This document shows positions 26,027 through 33,721 of a stretch of 64,000 nucleotides of DNA, in pieces. Below the pieces are notes generated by a model. The model saw nothing but the letters and a program-made list of their open reading frames with translations. It searched no databases and was not told where the DNA came from. The position numbers were made by a program, and so were the translations under genes. Location of the stretch: contig NZ_CP108370.1 of NCBI RefSeq assembly GCF_035953295.1, forward strand, positions 3,253,001 to 3,317,000. Reading direction: 5' to 3'. Each line of letters starts with the position of its first letter. Positions within the stretch are counted from its first letter, which is position 1. Source of the stretch: Streptomyces sp. NBC_01335. Lineage in GTDB: Bacteria > Actinomycetota > Actinomycetes > Streptomycetales > Streptomycetaceae.

Positions 26027-26536
26027 TCAGGTCAGATCGGGGTAGAGGTCGGTGAAGGCGAGCAGCGGGTCGTACGAGTCGAGCGGGGGCGGGGGCGGGG
26101 CCTCGGTGCGCTCCTGGGCCGCCGCGCGGCCGTTCCGGTCGACCTCGCACCAGATCTGCTTCCCGGTGCCCTCGGGCATCCAGCCCCACCGGTCGGCGAG
26201 CCCGTCGACCAGCTCCAGGCCACGCCCGTTGGTGTCGTCGCCCTCCGCGTGCCGCTGCTTCGGCGGGCGGGCGCTGGCGTCCGCCACCTCCACGCGCACG
26301 GTGCCCCCCGCCCCCGGCGCACCGGTCGGGCCGAAGAGCATCCGCAGTACGGCCGGACAGCCCGTGTGCACGACCGCGTTGGTGACCAGTTCCGAGATCA
26401 GGAGGATGAGCGTCTCGGCGAGCGGCTCGTCATTCCTTATCCCCGACCCTTCCAGGCGCGACCGCGCCCATCTGCGGGCACGTCCCACCTCTGCGGGATC
26501 CGCCCCGACCTCCAGCTGAACCTGAAGCACCTGCAC
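26027..26536 (-). CDS. RsbW-like ATP-binding protein (HATPase)
   Basis: A 169-residue member of the GHKL anti-sigma/kinase class common in Streptomyces. ELVTNAVVHTG is the N-box and VADASARPP and GRGLELVDGLADRWGW are the G-boxes. The last 35 residues are acidic and Pro-rich. Such proteins bind sigma factors or phosphorylate STAS partners; a STAS protein and a sigma gene lie 1.3-2 kb away. The GTG at 26536 is the first start after an in-frame stop. It lacks its own Shine-Dalgarno but follows a tiny ORF that has one (listed). Confidence 0.88.
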   Translation of the reverse strand: MQVLQVQLEVGADPAEVGRARRWARSRLEGSGIRNDEPLAETLILLISELVTNAVVHTGCPAVLRMLFGPTGAPGAGGTVRVEVADASARPPKQRHAEGDDTNGRGLELVDGLADRWGWMPEGTGKQIWCEVDRNGRAAAQERTEAPPPPPLDSYDPLLAFTDLYPDLT

Positions 26537-26539
26537 CGC

Positions 26540-26566
26540 TCACACCATCCGAACCGGCGGACACAT
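26540..26566 (-). CDS. Possible 8-codon upstream ORF
   Basis: ATG at 26566 follows AGGAGG with a nine-base spacer and encodes MCPPVRMV before TGA, ending three bases ahead of the HATPase GTG. The HATPase start has no good ribosome-binding site of its own, so re-initiation after this mini-ORF is plausible. It may be coincidence. Confidence 0.35.
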   Translation of the reverse strand: MCPPVRMV

Positions 26567-27160
26567 CGCCTCGCGCCTCCTCAGGATCACGGAACGTGAT
26601 TCCTGTGCGCGACAGCATGGTTGACGTACAGTCACCGCAACAAGCGCTTCGGGCATATTCACGCGCGAATGCGTACGCGTGGTGCATACTGTGCGACGCT
26701 CGCGGCAGGAGGCCGCCGAGACGGTCCTCCGCACCCCTGCCATCGCCGTCCGGCCCGGCCCGGTGCAGCTCCCCGAGGTACCAGTAAGGCCCCGCACCCG
26801 GTCTTCGACCGCCGCGCGGGCTGCTTCCGGAGTCTCCGGTTCCACTGGCTCTCGCATCCCACGGAGCGTACCCGAGCACGCCGACGACTCCTGCCGGTGA
26901 CGAAATGATCACGAGGCGTGCCCGATTCGGCGCGGACGGCGGCGCGGGTACGTCACCGCACGTCACCGCATGCGGCGACCGGGCTCACCCCTGGCGGAAC
27001 GGTTCGCTCCGCCGCCGGCGGGCAGCCGGGCCGGACATCTGCGCGAAGAGGGAGACAGGACGCCTGAGCGAATGCACGCCCACCCGCACGCCCGGCGCAC
27101 TACGGAGCGCGTGGCCGGAGTGCGGGGGGCTCACCCGGAGGGGCTCAGGCGGCCGCCCGG
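26567..27160. other. Gene-poor region upstream of the HATPase gene
   Basis: About 590 bases with no gene I can support. A minus-strand frame to 26857 begins with Glu/Pro-rich codons but lacks a ribosome-binding site, and its codon bias fades. The sequence around 26590-26645 (minus strand TTGCGG followed by CATGCT) may be the HATPase promoter. The G+C content dips locally near 26640-26700. Confidence 0.45.
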
Positions 27161-27183
27161 AAGCCCGGCCCGCGCGCGGGCTT
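27161..27183 (-). terminator. Hairpin directly after the EF-hand gene
   Basis: AAGCCCG (27161-27167) pairs with CGGGCTT (27177-27183) across a G+C-rich loop, ending at the stop codon of the EF-hand gene. On the minus strand it begins right after that stop. Confidence 0.6.
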
Positions 27184-27756
27184 TCAGGCGTCCGGCTCGA
27201 TCACCGTGACGTACGCGGCGAGGGCCGCCACGGCGTCGTCCTCGGCGATGCGCCCGTCCTGGTCGGTGTCCAGGCTCCGGGCGGCGAGCCGCGCGATGTC
27301 CACGTCCGCACCGAGCACCCGCAGGGCGCGCTCCACCGCGTCGACCGGAGCCGTACCGGCGGCGGACGTCCCCCGGGGCGAGGAGGCGGAGGAGGCGGAG
27401 GGGCCCTCGGCGCCGTCGGCGGCGGCGACGGCGATGGCCGCGCGCAGGAAGGGTCGGGCGATCTCCGCGAACCGCTCGGGGCTGTCCCGCAGCCGCTTCA
27501 CCGCCCCGCCGACGAACTCCTCGCGGCTGACCCGCTGGTCCCCGTCCACATCGGCGATCCCGGCCATGCCCTGCCAGAAGGCCTCCGCCCCGCTGTAGAG
27601 GGCCTGCCCCCGGTCGCATCGGGCCGTCGTGCCGAACTCGGCGAGCAGTCGGGCCGCGGCGGCGTTGAAGTCGGTCCGGTCGATGTAGCCGCTGCCGTCC
27701 TGGTCGAAGGCGGCGAAGCGGTGCGCGATCTTGCGCTCGTATTCTGCGCTGTCCAT
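27184..27756 (-). CDS. EF-hand calcium-binding protein (calerythrin-like)
   Basis: A 190-residue cytoplasmic protein. Loop one is DQDGSGYIDRTD (18-29), loop two DVDGDQRVSREE (69-80) and loop three DTDQDGRIAEDD near 163. A Ser/Ala-rich linker occupies about 115-140. Spacing matches the calerythrin/sarcoplasmic type used as Ca2+ buffers or sensors in actinomycetes. It lies between the HATPase and STAS genes on the same strand, but gaps of 0.65 and 0.1 kb argue against one tight operon. Confidence 0.92.
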   Translation of the reverse strand: MDSAEYERKIAHRFAAFDQDGSGYIDRTDFNAAAARLLAEFGTTARCDRGQALYSGAEAFWQGMAGIADVDGDQRVSREEFVGGAVKRLRDSPERFAEIARPFLRAAIAVAAADGAEGPSASSASSPRGTSAAGTAPVDAVERALRVLGADVDIARLAARSLDTDQDGRIAEDDAVAALAAYVTVIEPDA

Positions 27757-27860
27757 GGCGCGAGCGTACGACGCCCGAGGTCGTCACGTGTCAACGTGGC
27801 GCGACGGCCGTGTGACGACGCGATATGACAACCTCACCGCATCGGAGGCCTCTTGGGCTC

Positions 27861-28235
27861 TCAGGCGGGCAGCGGCTGAGCGGACTCGTCCACGGCGGCG
27901 TCCGCGTCGGGGTAGACCTCGAAGAGGCGCCGCACGCCGAGCGCGGCGAGCACCCGGTTGACGTGGGAGCCGTCCGCGGCGCCCCGGGCAGGCAGGATCA
28001 GCCGGAGCCGGCCGCCGCAGGACTTCATCAGGCGGCGGGAGGCGATCAGCACACCGACGCCGCTGGAGTCGCAGAAGAGGACCTCCGTCAGGTCGAGGAC
28101 GACCTGGTGCCGGCCGGCCGCGACGGCGCCGTGCACGGACTGACGGACGACGGGTGATGTCACCAGGTCGAGTTCGCCGTCTATCCGGAGCACGGTCCAA
28201 TCGCCCTGCTCGGCCTCGTCCACCTTCAGCGCCAC
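27861..28235 (-). CDS. STAS-domain anti-anti-sigma factor
   Basis: A 124-residue RsbV/BldG-like protein. LRIDGELDLVTSPVVRQSV and VVLDLTEVLFCDSSGVGVLI are the STAS landmarks; the Ser pair in CDSSGVG holds the phosphorylation site. The frame runs back to 28397, but the GTG at 28235 gives the standard N-terminus (ALKVDEAEQGDWTVLRIDG). A partner-switching kinase is present nearby (26027-26536), and an ECF-like sigma gene is divergent 352 bases away. Confidence 0.9.
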   Translation of the reverse strand: MALKVDEAEQGDWTVLRIDGELDLVTSPVVRQSVHGAVAAGRHQVVLDLTEVLFCDSSGVGVLIASRRLMKSCGGRLRLILPARGAADGSHVNRVLAALGVRRLFEVYPDADAAVDESAQPLPA

Positions 28236-28587
28236 GCGACTGGACCTCTCGTTCCGGGGGCTCCCGACGAGACCGGTGCCGTACCGGTGTCGATGCGGAG
28301 GATTCCGTTCCTCCTCGCGGCTGCCCATTCGCCCCTCCATGAAACACCGCCCCACTCTCCCGTGCGCACGCGGGTTTGCGGGGAGGCCGACCGGCAAGAA
28401 GCCACCCCGTCACCGCCCTCCGCCCGCTCTCCCGTCACCCGGGCCCCTTTACCATTCAGCGGCCCTCCGGCGAGGTAGTTGGCGCAAAGGTTCGTGTTCG
28501 GACCGGGCCGCGGACTACATTCAAGGTGCACGAGGGGCACGGGGGCACGTTTCGGGACCGACCGCAGGGCGCAGGGCTGGGGGTTTC
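28236..28587. other. Divergent region, STAS gene / sigma-factor gene
   Basis: 352 bases without a gene. TACATT near 28514-28519 is a possible -10 box for the sigma gene, but I see no convincing -35. No clear operator palindrome stands out. Confidence 0.4.
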
Positions 28588-29208
28588 ATGACGTACGGCG
28601 CACCTCCCCGCTGGGACCGCAGGATGCAGCAACGGCTGGCCCGCGGCGAGGCGGCGGCCCTCGGCGAGCTCTACGACCGGTTCGCCGCCCTCGTCCACAG
28701 CCAGGCCCACCGGATGCTCGACGACGATGCCGCCGCCGACATCGTGACCCGCGAGGTCTTCACCCACGTCTGGGAGAACCCGGACGCCTACGATCCCCGG
28801 CTCGGCTCCATGCGCTCCTGGGTGGCCCGGCTGGCCCACCGGCGTTCCGTGGCGCGGCTGCGTTCGGAGGAGGCCGAGGCGTACGAGGACGAGGACCGCC
28901 CCGGACCCGGCGCCGGGAGCGACCCGGGCTACGCGCCTCCACACGCCTCCGAGCTGGACGAACGTCTGCGCAAGGCGACCGCGGCGGCCCGCGCCGACTA
29001 CATCGCGGCCACCATGCCCGAGCCGTTGCGGGCCGCGCTGGAACTCGCGTACATGAAGCGCCGCGACTACCGGCAGACCGCCGCCGACCTCGGGGTGACC
29101 GAGATCGAGGCCCGCCGCCGGCTGCGGCTCGGGCTCCAGCTGCTGTCGAGCGCCAACCTCGCCCCGGTGGACGGTTTCTCGCCGCCCGGCTACGGACGTG
29201 CGCTGTGA
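28588..29208 (+). CDS. ECF-like RNA polymerase sigma factor
   Basis: A 206-residue sigma-70-family regulator. Region 2 runs from RLARGEAAALGELYDRFAAL through FTHVWENPDAYDPRLGSMRS to WVARLAHRRSVARLR. Region 4 (about 135-190) has MPEPLRAALELAYMKRRDY and QTAADLGVTEIEARRRLRLG as its helix-turn-helix. The GTG of the following anti-sigma gene overlaps its stop (GTGA), so the two are translationally coupled. ATG at 28588 is chosen because the longer frame upstream lacks the fold. Confidence 0.9.
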   Translation: MTYGAPPRWDRRMQQRLARGEAAALGELYDRFAALVHSQAHRMLDDDAAADIVTREVFTHVWENPDAYDPRLGSMRSWVARLAHRRSVARLRSEEAEAYEDEDRPGPGAGSDPGYAPPHASELDERLRKATAAARADYIAATMPEPLRAALELAYMKRRDYRQTAADLGVTEIEARRRLRLGLQLLSSANLAPVDGFSPPGYGRAL

Positions 29209-30722
29209 GCGGCTACGACGACGGGAACGACGGAAGCGGCGCCACCGGGGACGAGGTCCGGCGCGCACGGCGCATACCGGGACCGCGCAGCGCCCCGGAC
29301 GACCTGGCCCTCGGCTCCGTACCGCGCCCGGTGCTCCCCTCCGACCTGGAGGATCTCGCGGACCTGACGGACGTGGCGGACCTGACGGACCTGCCCGGGG
29401 CGAAGGACACGGAGGACGGCCCGGCGGCGGCCGAATACAAGACCGAGGCGGAGGCCGAAGACAAGGCCGTGGCCGAGGCGGGGACAGTGGCGCACGAGGA
29501 GTTCGAGGCCGGCCCGGAAGCGGAACCGGAAGCCGAAGCGGTGCCGCGGCCCCGTCGGCGGGCGGAGGAGCCGCCCCCGTTCGTGCTGCCGACCGTACCC
29601 GTGCCGGTGATCCCGATGCCGGAGGCCGCGCACTCCGTGCTCCGGTCCCTCCTCGGCGCGTGGGCGCTGGCCGCCTGCTCGGCCGAGGAGAGCGCGACCG
29701 TCGAGGAGCACCTCGCCACGTGTCAGCCCTGCCGCGACGAGGGGACGCGCCTGCGGGACGCGGTGGGGCTGCTGCACACCGACCGTTCGCTGGACCTCGA
29801 CCCGAAGCTCCGCTCCCGGGTCATCGAGGGCTGCCTCGAACGGCGTCCGGCCGGAATCCCGCTGCCGGAGTGGGCGGCGCCGTACGACGCGGAGACCGCC
29901 CGGCTCGACGCCCTGCTCCGGGACATCGGCGACGCCGAGTGGCACGCGCCGGTGCGGCTGCGGTGGTTCGAGGACGAGAAGCCCGCCACCCGGAAGACGA
30001 CGGTGGCCGGGGTGATCTCCCATCTGCTGGCCGTCGACGGCATCGTGGCCGACGCGCTCGACCTGCACGATCCGTCGGGCCCGCGGGACCTGCCGCGTAC
30101 GCCGACCGCGCGCACGGAGGCCGTCTGGGCGGAGTCGTCCCGCCCCGCGACCCGGTCCGTCCGCATCCCGTGGCGCGACCTGAACCACACCCTGCTGCGG
30201 ACGGTCTCGTTCGCCGAGCACGCGGTGGCGGACGACTCCGTCTCGTACGGCAGCTTCTCGCTGTCGGTCCGGGACTCGCTCCTGGAGCGGGCCTTCGAGT
30301 GCTGGGTGCACGGCTGGGACATCGCGCGGGCGGTCCACTATCCGTACGACCCGCCGGCCGCCGGGCACCTGAACCGGATGGTCGACCTCGCGGCCCGGCT
30401 GCTGCCCGGTGCGCTCGCGGTACGGCGCCGGGCGGGGCTGGCCTCCCCGGCGAAGGAGCTGGTCGCGGCGGGTTCGCCGGGGCGCTCGCTCCACCTCGAA
30501 GTGGAGGGCCGGGGCGGCGGGGACTGGTACATCCCGCTGGACTCGCCCGCCGCCGTCGGTTCGGCCGACCGCGCGGTGGCCCAGATCGCCCTCGACGGCG
30601 TGGAGTTCTGCGAGCTCGTCGCGGGCCATGTGCCGCCGGTGGAAGCGGCGGTGGGGCAGGTCGGCGACCGCCAGGCCATCAACGACGTGCTGTTCGCGGC
30701 GGCCTCGCTCAGCCGGCTGTGA
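29205..30722 (+). CDS. Zinc anti-sigma factor with MDMPI-like domain
   Basis: A 505-residue protein. The first 135 residues are acidic and low-complexity (DLADLTDVADLTDLP, then Glu/Ala repeats). A ZAS zinc-finger domain follows (about 140-200), with the H..xC..C motif EEHLATCQPC. The C-terminal 290 residues resemble the mycothiol-dependent maleylpyruvate isomerase/DinB fold (RLDALLRDIGDAEWHAPV, TVAGVISHLLAVDG, CWVHGWDIARAV). The coupled GTG start overlaps the sigma gene. It should bind and hold that sigma factor in a redox- or zinc-dependent way; no membrane helix is seen, so the complex is cytoplasmic. Confidence 0.88.
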   Translation: MSGYDDGNDGSGATGDEVRRARRIPGPRSAPDDLALGSVPRPVLPSDLEDLADLTDVADLTDLPGAKDTEDGPAAAEYKTEAEAEDKAVAEAGTVAHEEFEAGPEAEPEAEAVPRPRRRAEEPPPFVLPTVPVPVIPMPEAAHSVLRSLLGAWALAACSAEESATVEEHLATCQPCRDEGTRLRDAVGLLHTDRSLDLDPKLRSRVIEGCLERRPAGIPLPEWAAPYDAETARLDALLRDIGDAEWHAPVRLRWFEDEKPATRKTTVAGVISHLLAVDGIVADALDLHDPSGPRDLPRTPTARTEAVWAESSRPATRSVRIPWRDLNHTLLRTVSFAEHAVADDSVSYGSFSLSVRDSLLERAFECWVHGWDIARAVHYPYDPPAAGHLNRMVDLAARLLPGALAVRRRAGLASPAKELVAAGSPGRSLHLEVEGRGGGDWYIPLDSPAAVGSADRAVAQIALDGVEFCELVAGHVPPVEAAVGQVGDRQAINDVLFAAASLSRL

Positions 30723-30773
30723 CACCGACGGTGACCGCGGCGCCCCGGCCGGCCGGGCGAGGAGGGGCGACCG

Positions 30774-31673
30774 TCAGGCGAAGATCACCGTGCGGCGGCC
30801 GTTGAGCAGGATGCGCCGCTCCGCGTGCCACTTCACCGCGCGCGCCAGCGCCTGGCACTCCACGTCCCGGCCGATCGCGACGAGTTGGTCCGGGGTGACG
30901 CCGTGGCCGACCCGCTCGACCTCCTGCTCGATGATCGGGCCCTCGTCGAGGTCGGCCGTCACGTAGTGCGCGGTCGCGCCGATCAGCTTCACGCCGCGGG
31001 CGTGCGCCTGGTGGTAGGGGCGGGCGCCCTTGAAGCTCGGCAGGAAGGAGTGGTGGATGTTGATGATCCGGCCGCTGAGTTCCTTGCAGAGGTCGTCGGA
31101 GAGGACCTGCATGTAGCGGGCGAGGACGACGAGTTCGACGTTCTCCGCGCGGACCAGCTCCAGCAGCTCCGCCTCCGCCTCCGCCTTGGTGTCCCGGGTG
31201 ACGGGGATGTGCCGGAAGGGGACGTTGTACGAGCCGACCAGCTCGGCGAAGTCCTCGTGGTTGGAGACGACGGCCGCGATCTCCACCGGCAGTGCGCCGA
31301 TCCGGGACCGGAACAGCAGGTCGTTCAGGCAGTGCCCGAACTTGCTGACCATCAGCACCACCCGCATCCGCTCCGACGCGCGGTGGATCTGCCACTCCAT
31401 GTGGAAGGAGTCGCCGATCGCGGCGAAGCTGGCCCGCAGCTTCTCCAGCGACACCGGGGAGGACGCCGAGAAGTGGACCCGCATGAAGAACAGACCCGTG
31501 TCGTGGTCGCCGAACTGCTGGCTGTCCTCGATGTTGCAGCCGGTCATGAAGAGATAGCTCGACACGGCGTGCACGATGCCCTGTTTGTCGGGGCAGGACA
31601 GGATGAGGACGTACTGCTCGGAGTCGGCGTCCGGGGCGTCCGGGGCGGGGGAAGCGGGCTGCGGCGCGGTCAT
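30774..31673 (-). CDS. purU: Formyltetrahydrofolate deformylase
   Basis: Hydrolyses 10-formyl-THF to formate and THF, balancing one-carbon units. Of 299 residues, the N-terminal ACT domain (about 15-95) starts YVLILSCPDKQGIVHAVSSY. The formyltransferase-like domain has the catalytic HHSFLPSFKGARPYHQAHARG region and LIGATAHYVTADLDEGPIIEQ. The length and motifs are full. ATG at 31673 is preferred to the GTG at 31691, whose Shine-Dalgarno is too close. It is monocistronic, convergent with the anti-sigma gene. Confidence 0.95.
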   Translation of the reverse strand: MTAPQPASPAPDAPDADSEQYVLILSCPDKQGIVHAVSSYLFMTGCNIEDSQQFGDHDTGLFFMRVHFSASSPVSLEKLRASFAAIGDSFHMEWQIHRASERMRVVLMVSKFGHCLNDLLFRSRIGALPVEIAAVVSNHEDFAELVGSYNVPFRHIPVTRDTKAEAEAELLELVRAENVELVVLARYMQVLSDDLCKELSGRIINIHHSFLPSFKGARPYHQAHARGVKLIGATAHYVTADLDEGPIIEQEVERVGHGVTPDQLVAIGRDVECQALARAVKWHAERRILLNGRRTVIFA

Positions 31674-31701
31674 CCCCGTAGCCTGCCACACCCTCCCGGT
31701 C

Positions 31702-32148
31702 TCAGGCCGATCTGGTCATGATGCGGAGGACGTCCAGCGAACGCGGCGGGACGTCCGGGTCGTCGCCATCGTTGGTGGCGAGCAGCACATGGGCCTCGCG
31801 GGTGGTCTGGACGGCCTCCGGCCAGCCCGCGTGCTCCAGGTAGGCGGAGACGGGGGCGTCCGCGCCGACCTGGTGCATGATGCGCAGCACCCGCAGCACG
31901 GCGGCGTCCACGGCGGCGGCCTCGGCCGGGTCGCGGAAGATCGTCCCTATGTACTTCTCGGCGGACCAGTTGTCGAGCCAGGTGTCCTCGACCAGGCGGT
32001 ACACGGCGTCGGTGACGTCGCCGTACCCTTCCTGGCCGGCCAGCCAGCACTCCTGGTGGAAGACGGGGTCGGAGAGCATGTGCAGCGCCGAGCGCACGTT
32101 GCTGCGCCAGCGCCACCACGGCATGTCATTGAGCGGCATGCCGTCCAT
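31702..32148 (-). CDS. SCO4402-family protein, function unknown
   Basis: A 148-residue soluble protein beginning MDGMPLNDMPWWRWRSNVRS, a lead I recognise from the actinobacterial SCO4402 family. It is helical and rich in Trp, with WLAGQEGYGDVTDAVYRLVE. No catalytic motif is recognised. The frame extends to 32199 and several Met codons compete; none has a strong Shine-Dalgarno. It lies 28 bases upstream of purU on the same strand and may be transcribed with it. Confidence 0.75.
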   Translation of the reverse strand: MDGMPLNDMPWWRWRSNVRSALHMLSDPVFHQECWLAGQEGYGDVTDAVYRLVEDTWLDNWSAEKYIGTIFRDPAEAAAVDAAVLRVLRIMHQVGADAPVSAYLEHAGWPEAVQTTREAHVLLATNDGDDPDVPPRSLDVLRIMTRSA

Positions 32149-32322
32149 GGTGGTGGAGCGGCGGCCTCGACGGGAAGAGTTCTCCGAACCTGGGTGCACG
32201 GTTGTCGATCGTACGTTCCCTCTCGTCGGGTTTGTACGGGCCCCCGGAGTTCACCGTCCCGCCACGCGCCGTTGCCTTTCGCACACAGCTCCGTTACCCG
32301 GGGCCCGGCAGGCTCCGTCTCC

Positions 32323-33654
32323 ATGACCGGACGGCGACGCGCCCCTCTTCTCGGCTCCTTCGGCCCTCTCGGCCGCTTCGGCCCCTTCGGCTCTTCCGGG
32401 GCCGCGGGCACGCGCCGGCTCCTCGTCGGGGCCACGGCGGCCGGAGCCCTGCTGCTGTCCGGCTGCGGGGCGCTCCCCGGGGCGGCCGCGGACTCCGGGA
32501 GCACGGTCACGGTGATGACCTGGGCGCCGGGCGCCTCCGACGACGCGGACTCGGTGACGATGGCCGGGGTGACGGCGATCGCCTCCACCTACGCGAAGTG
32601 GGTCAACGCGCGGGGCGGTCTCGGCGGCCACGAGCTGAAGGTGCTCACCTGCGACGAGGAGGACTCCCTCGCGGGCGCCGAGACGTGCGCGCGGGAGGCG
32701 GTCGACCGGGACGTGGCGGCGGTGGTGGGCTCGTACAGCCGGCACGGCCAGACCTTCATGGCACCGCTGGAGGCCGCGGGCATCCCGTACATCGGCGGGT
32801 ACGGCGCGTCCGACGGGGAGTTCCAGAGCTTCGTGTCGTACCCCGTCAACGGCGGTCAGGCGGCGCTCCTGGCGGGCAACGGCAGGCAGCTCGCCGGCTC
32901 CTGCGACACGGTGTCCCTGGTCCGTCCCGACTCCATCGTCGGGGACAGCATGGCGGCGCTGCTCGACGCCGGGCTGGCCCTCGGCCACCGGCACGCGGCC
33001 GCCGACGTGGTCGCCCCCGAGTCGGCGACCTCGTACGACTCCGAGGCCGCGAAGGCGCTCCACGCGGCGGACGACGGCTGTGTCACCGCCGTCCTCGGCG
33101 ACCGCACCGGCACCTTCTTCGACTCCTTCCGCCGGCTTCCCTCCAACGACGGCGGCGTGAGGATCTCCTCGGTGCTCGGCAGCGTCAGCCAGCCGCTCAT
33201 CGACAGCACCGGCGGCCGCAACAGCCCCTTCGAGGGGGCGTACGTCACCGGGTGGTACCCGGTTTCCTCGGACGCCCGCTGGAAGGAGATGCGCGAGGCG
33301 GTCCGGAAGTACGCCTTCGAGGACGACAGCATCGACCCGGCGGACTCGGCCGTGCAGACCACCTGGGTCGCGTACACCGTGCTGACGGCCGCCGTCGAGG
33401 CGCTCGGTGACGGCGAGGTGCGTGCGTCGGCGGTCACCTCGGTGCTCAACCACGGGCTGAAGGTGGACACCGGCGGCCTCACCCCCGAGCTGCGGTGGCG
33501 TTACCAGGACATGCTCGGCTCGGCCGCGTACCCCCGGATCGTCAACGGCACGGTCACCTTCCAGGTGGTCCGCGGGGGGCGACTGGTGTCGCAGAAGACG
33601 GGGTTCACGGACGTCACGGAGACCCTGTCCGACGCGAAGGCCGTCCGGGGCTGA
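32323..33654 (+). CDS. Substrate-binding lipoprotein (branched-chain amino acid type)
   Basis: A 443-residue exported lipoprotein. An odd Gly/Phe/Pro-rich cytoplasmic lead (SFGPLGRFGPFG) precedes a hydrophobic stretch and the lipobox LLSGC at about 48-52. The mature part is a Peripla_BP_6 domain with TYAKWVNARGGLGGHELKVL and AVVGSYSRHGQTFMAPLEAAG. It would deliver a small ligand to an ABC permease, but no permease or ATPase gene of that type is adjacent, so it is an orphan. A hairpin follows the stop. Confidence 0.88.
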   Translation: MTGRRRAPLLGSFGPLGRFGPFGSSGAAGTRRLLVGATAAGALLLSGCGALPGAAADSGSTVTVMTWAPGASDDADSVTMAGVTAIASTYAKWVNARGGLGGHELKVLTCDEEDSLAGAETCAREAVDRDVAAVVGSYSRHGQTFMAPLEAAGIPYIGGYGASDGEFQSFVSYPVNGGQAALLAGNGRQLAGSCDTVSLVRPDSIVGDSMAALLDAGLALGHRHAAADVVAPESATSYDSEAAKALHAADDGCVTAVLGDRTGTFFDSFRRLPSNDGGVRISSVLGSVSQPLIDSTGGRNSPFEGAYVTGWYPVSSDARWKEMREAVRKYAFEDDSIDPADSAVQTTWVAYTVLTAAVEALGDGEVRASAVTSVLNHGLKVDTGGLTPELRWRYQDMLGSAAYPRIVNGTVTFQVVRGGRLVSQKTGFTDVTETLSDAKAVRG

Positions 33655-33661
33655 GCGGCGC

Positions 33662-33708
33662 CGAAGCCCCGGGCTCCGCACGCGTGAGGTGCGGGGGCCG
33701 GGGCTTCG
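33662..33708. terminator. Hairpin between convergent genes
   Basis: CGAAGCCCCGGGCTCCGCAC (33662-33681) pairs, with two mismatches, with the segment ending GGGGCTTCG at 33708, around a seven-base loop. It lies between the binding-protein stop and the convergent membrane-protein stop. Confidence 0.75.
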
Positions 33709-33721
33709 TGGCGCTTCGGGC

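Noticed and set aside
26430..26966. 178-codon minus-strand frame upstream of the HATPase
   Set aside because: Overlaps the HATPase N-terminus in another frame, Gly/Ser/Arg-rich and without a family.
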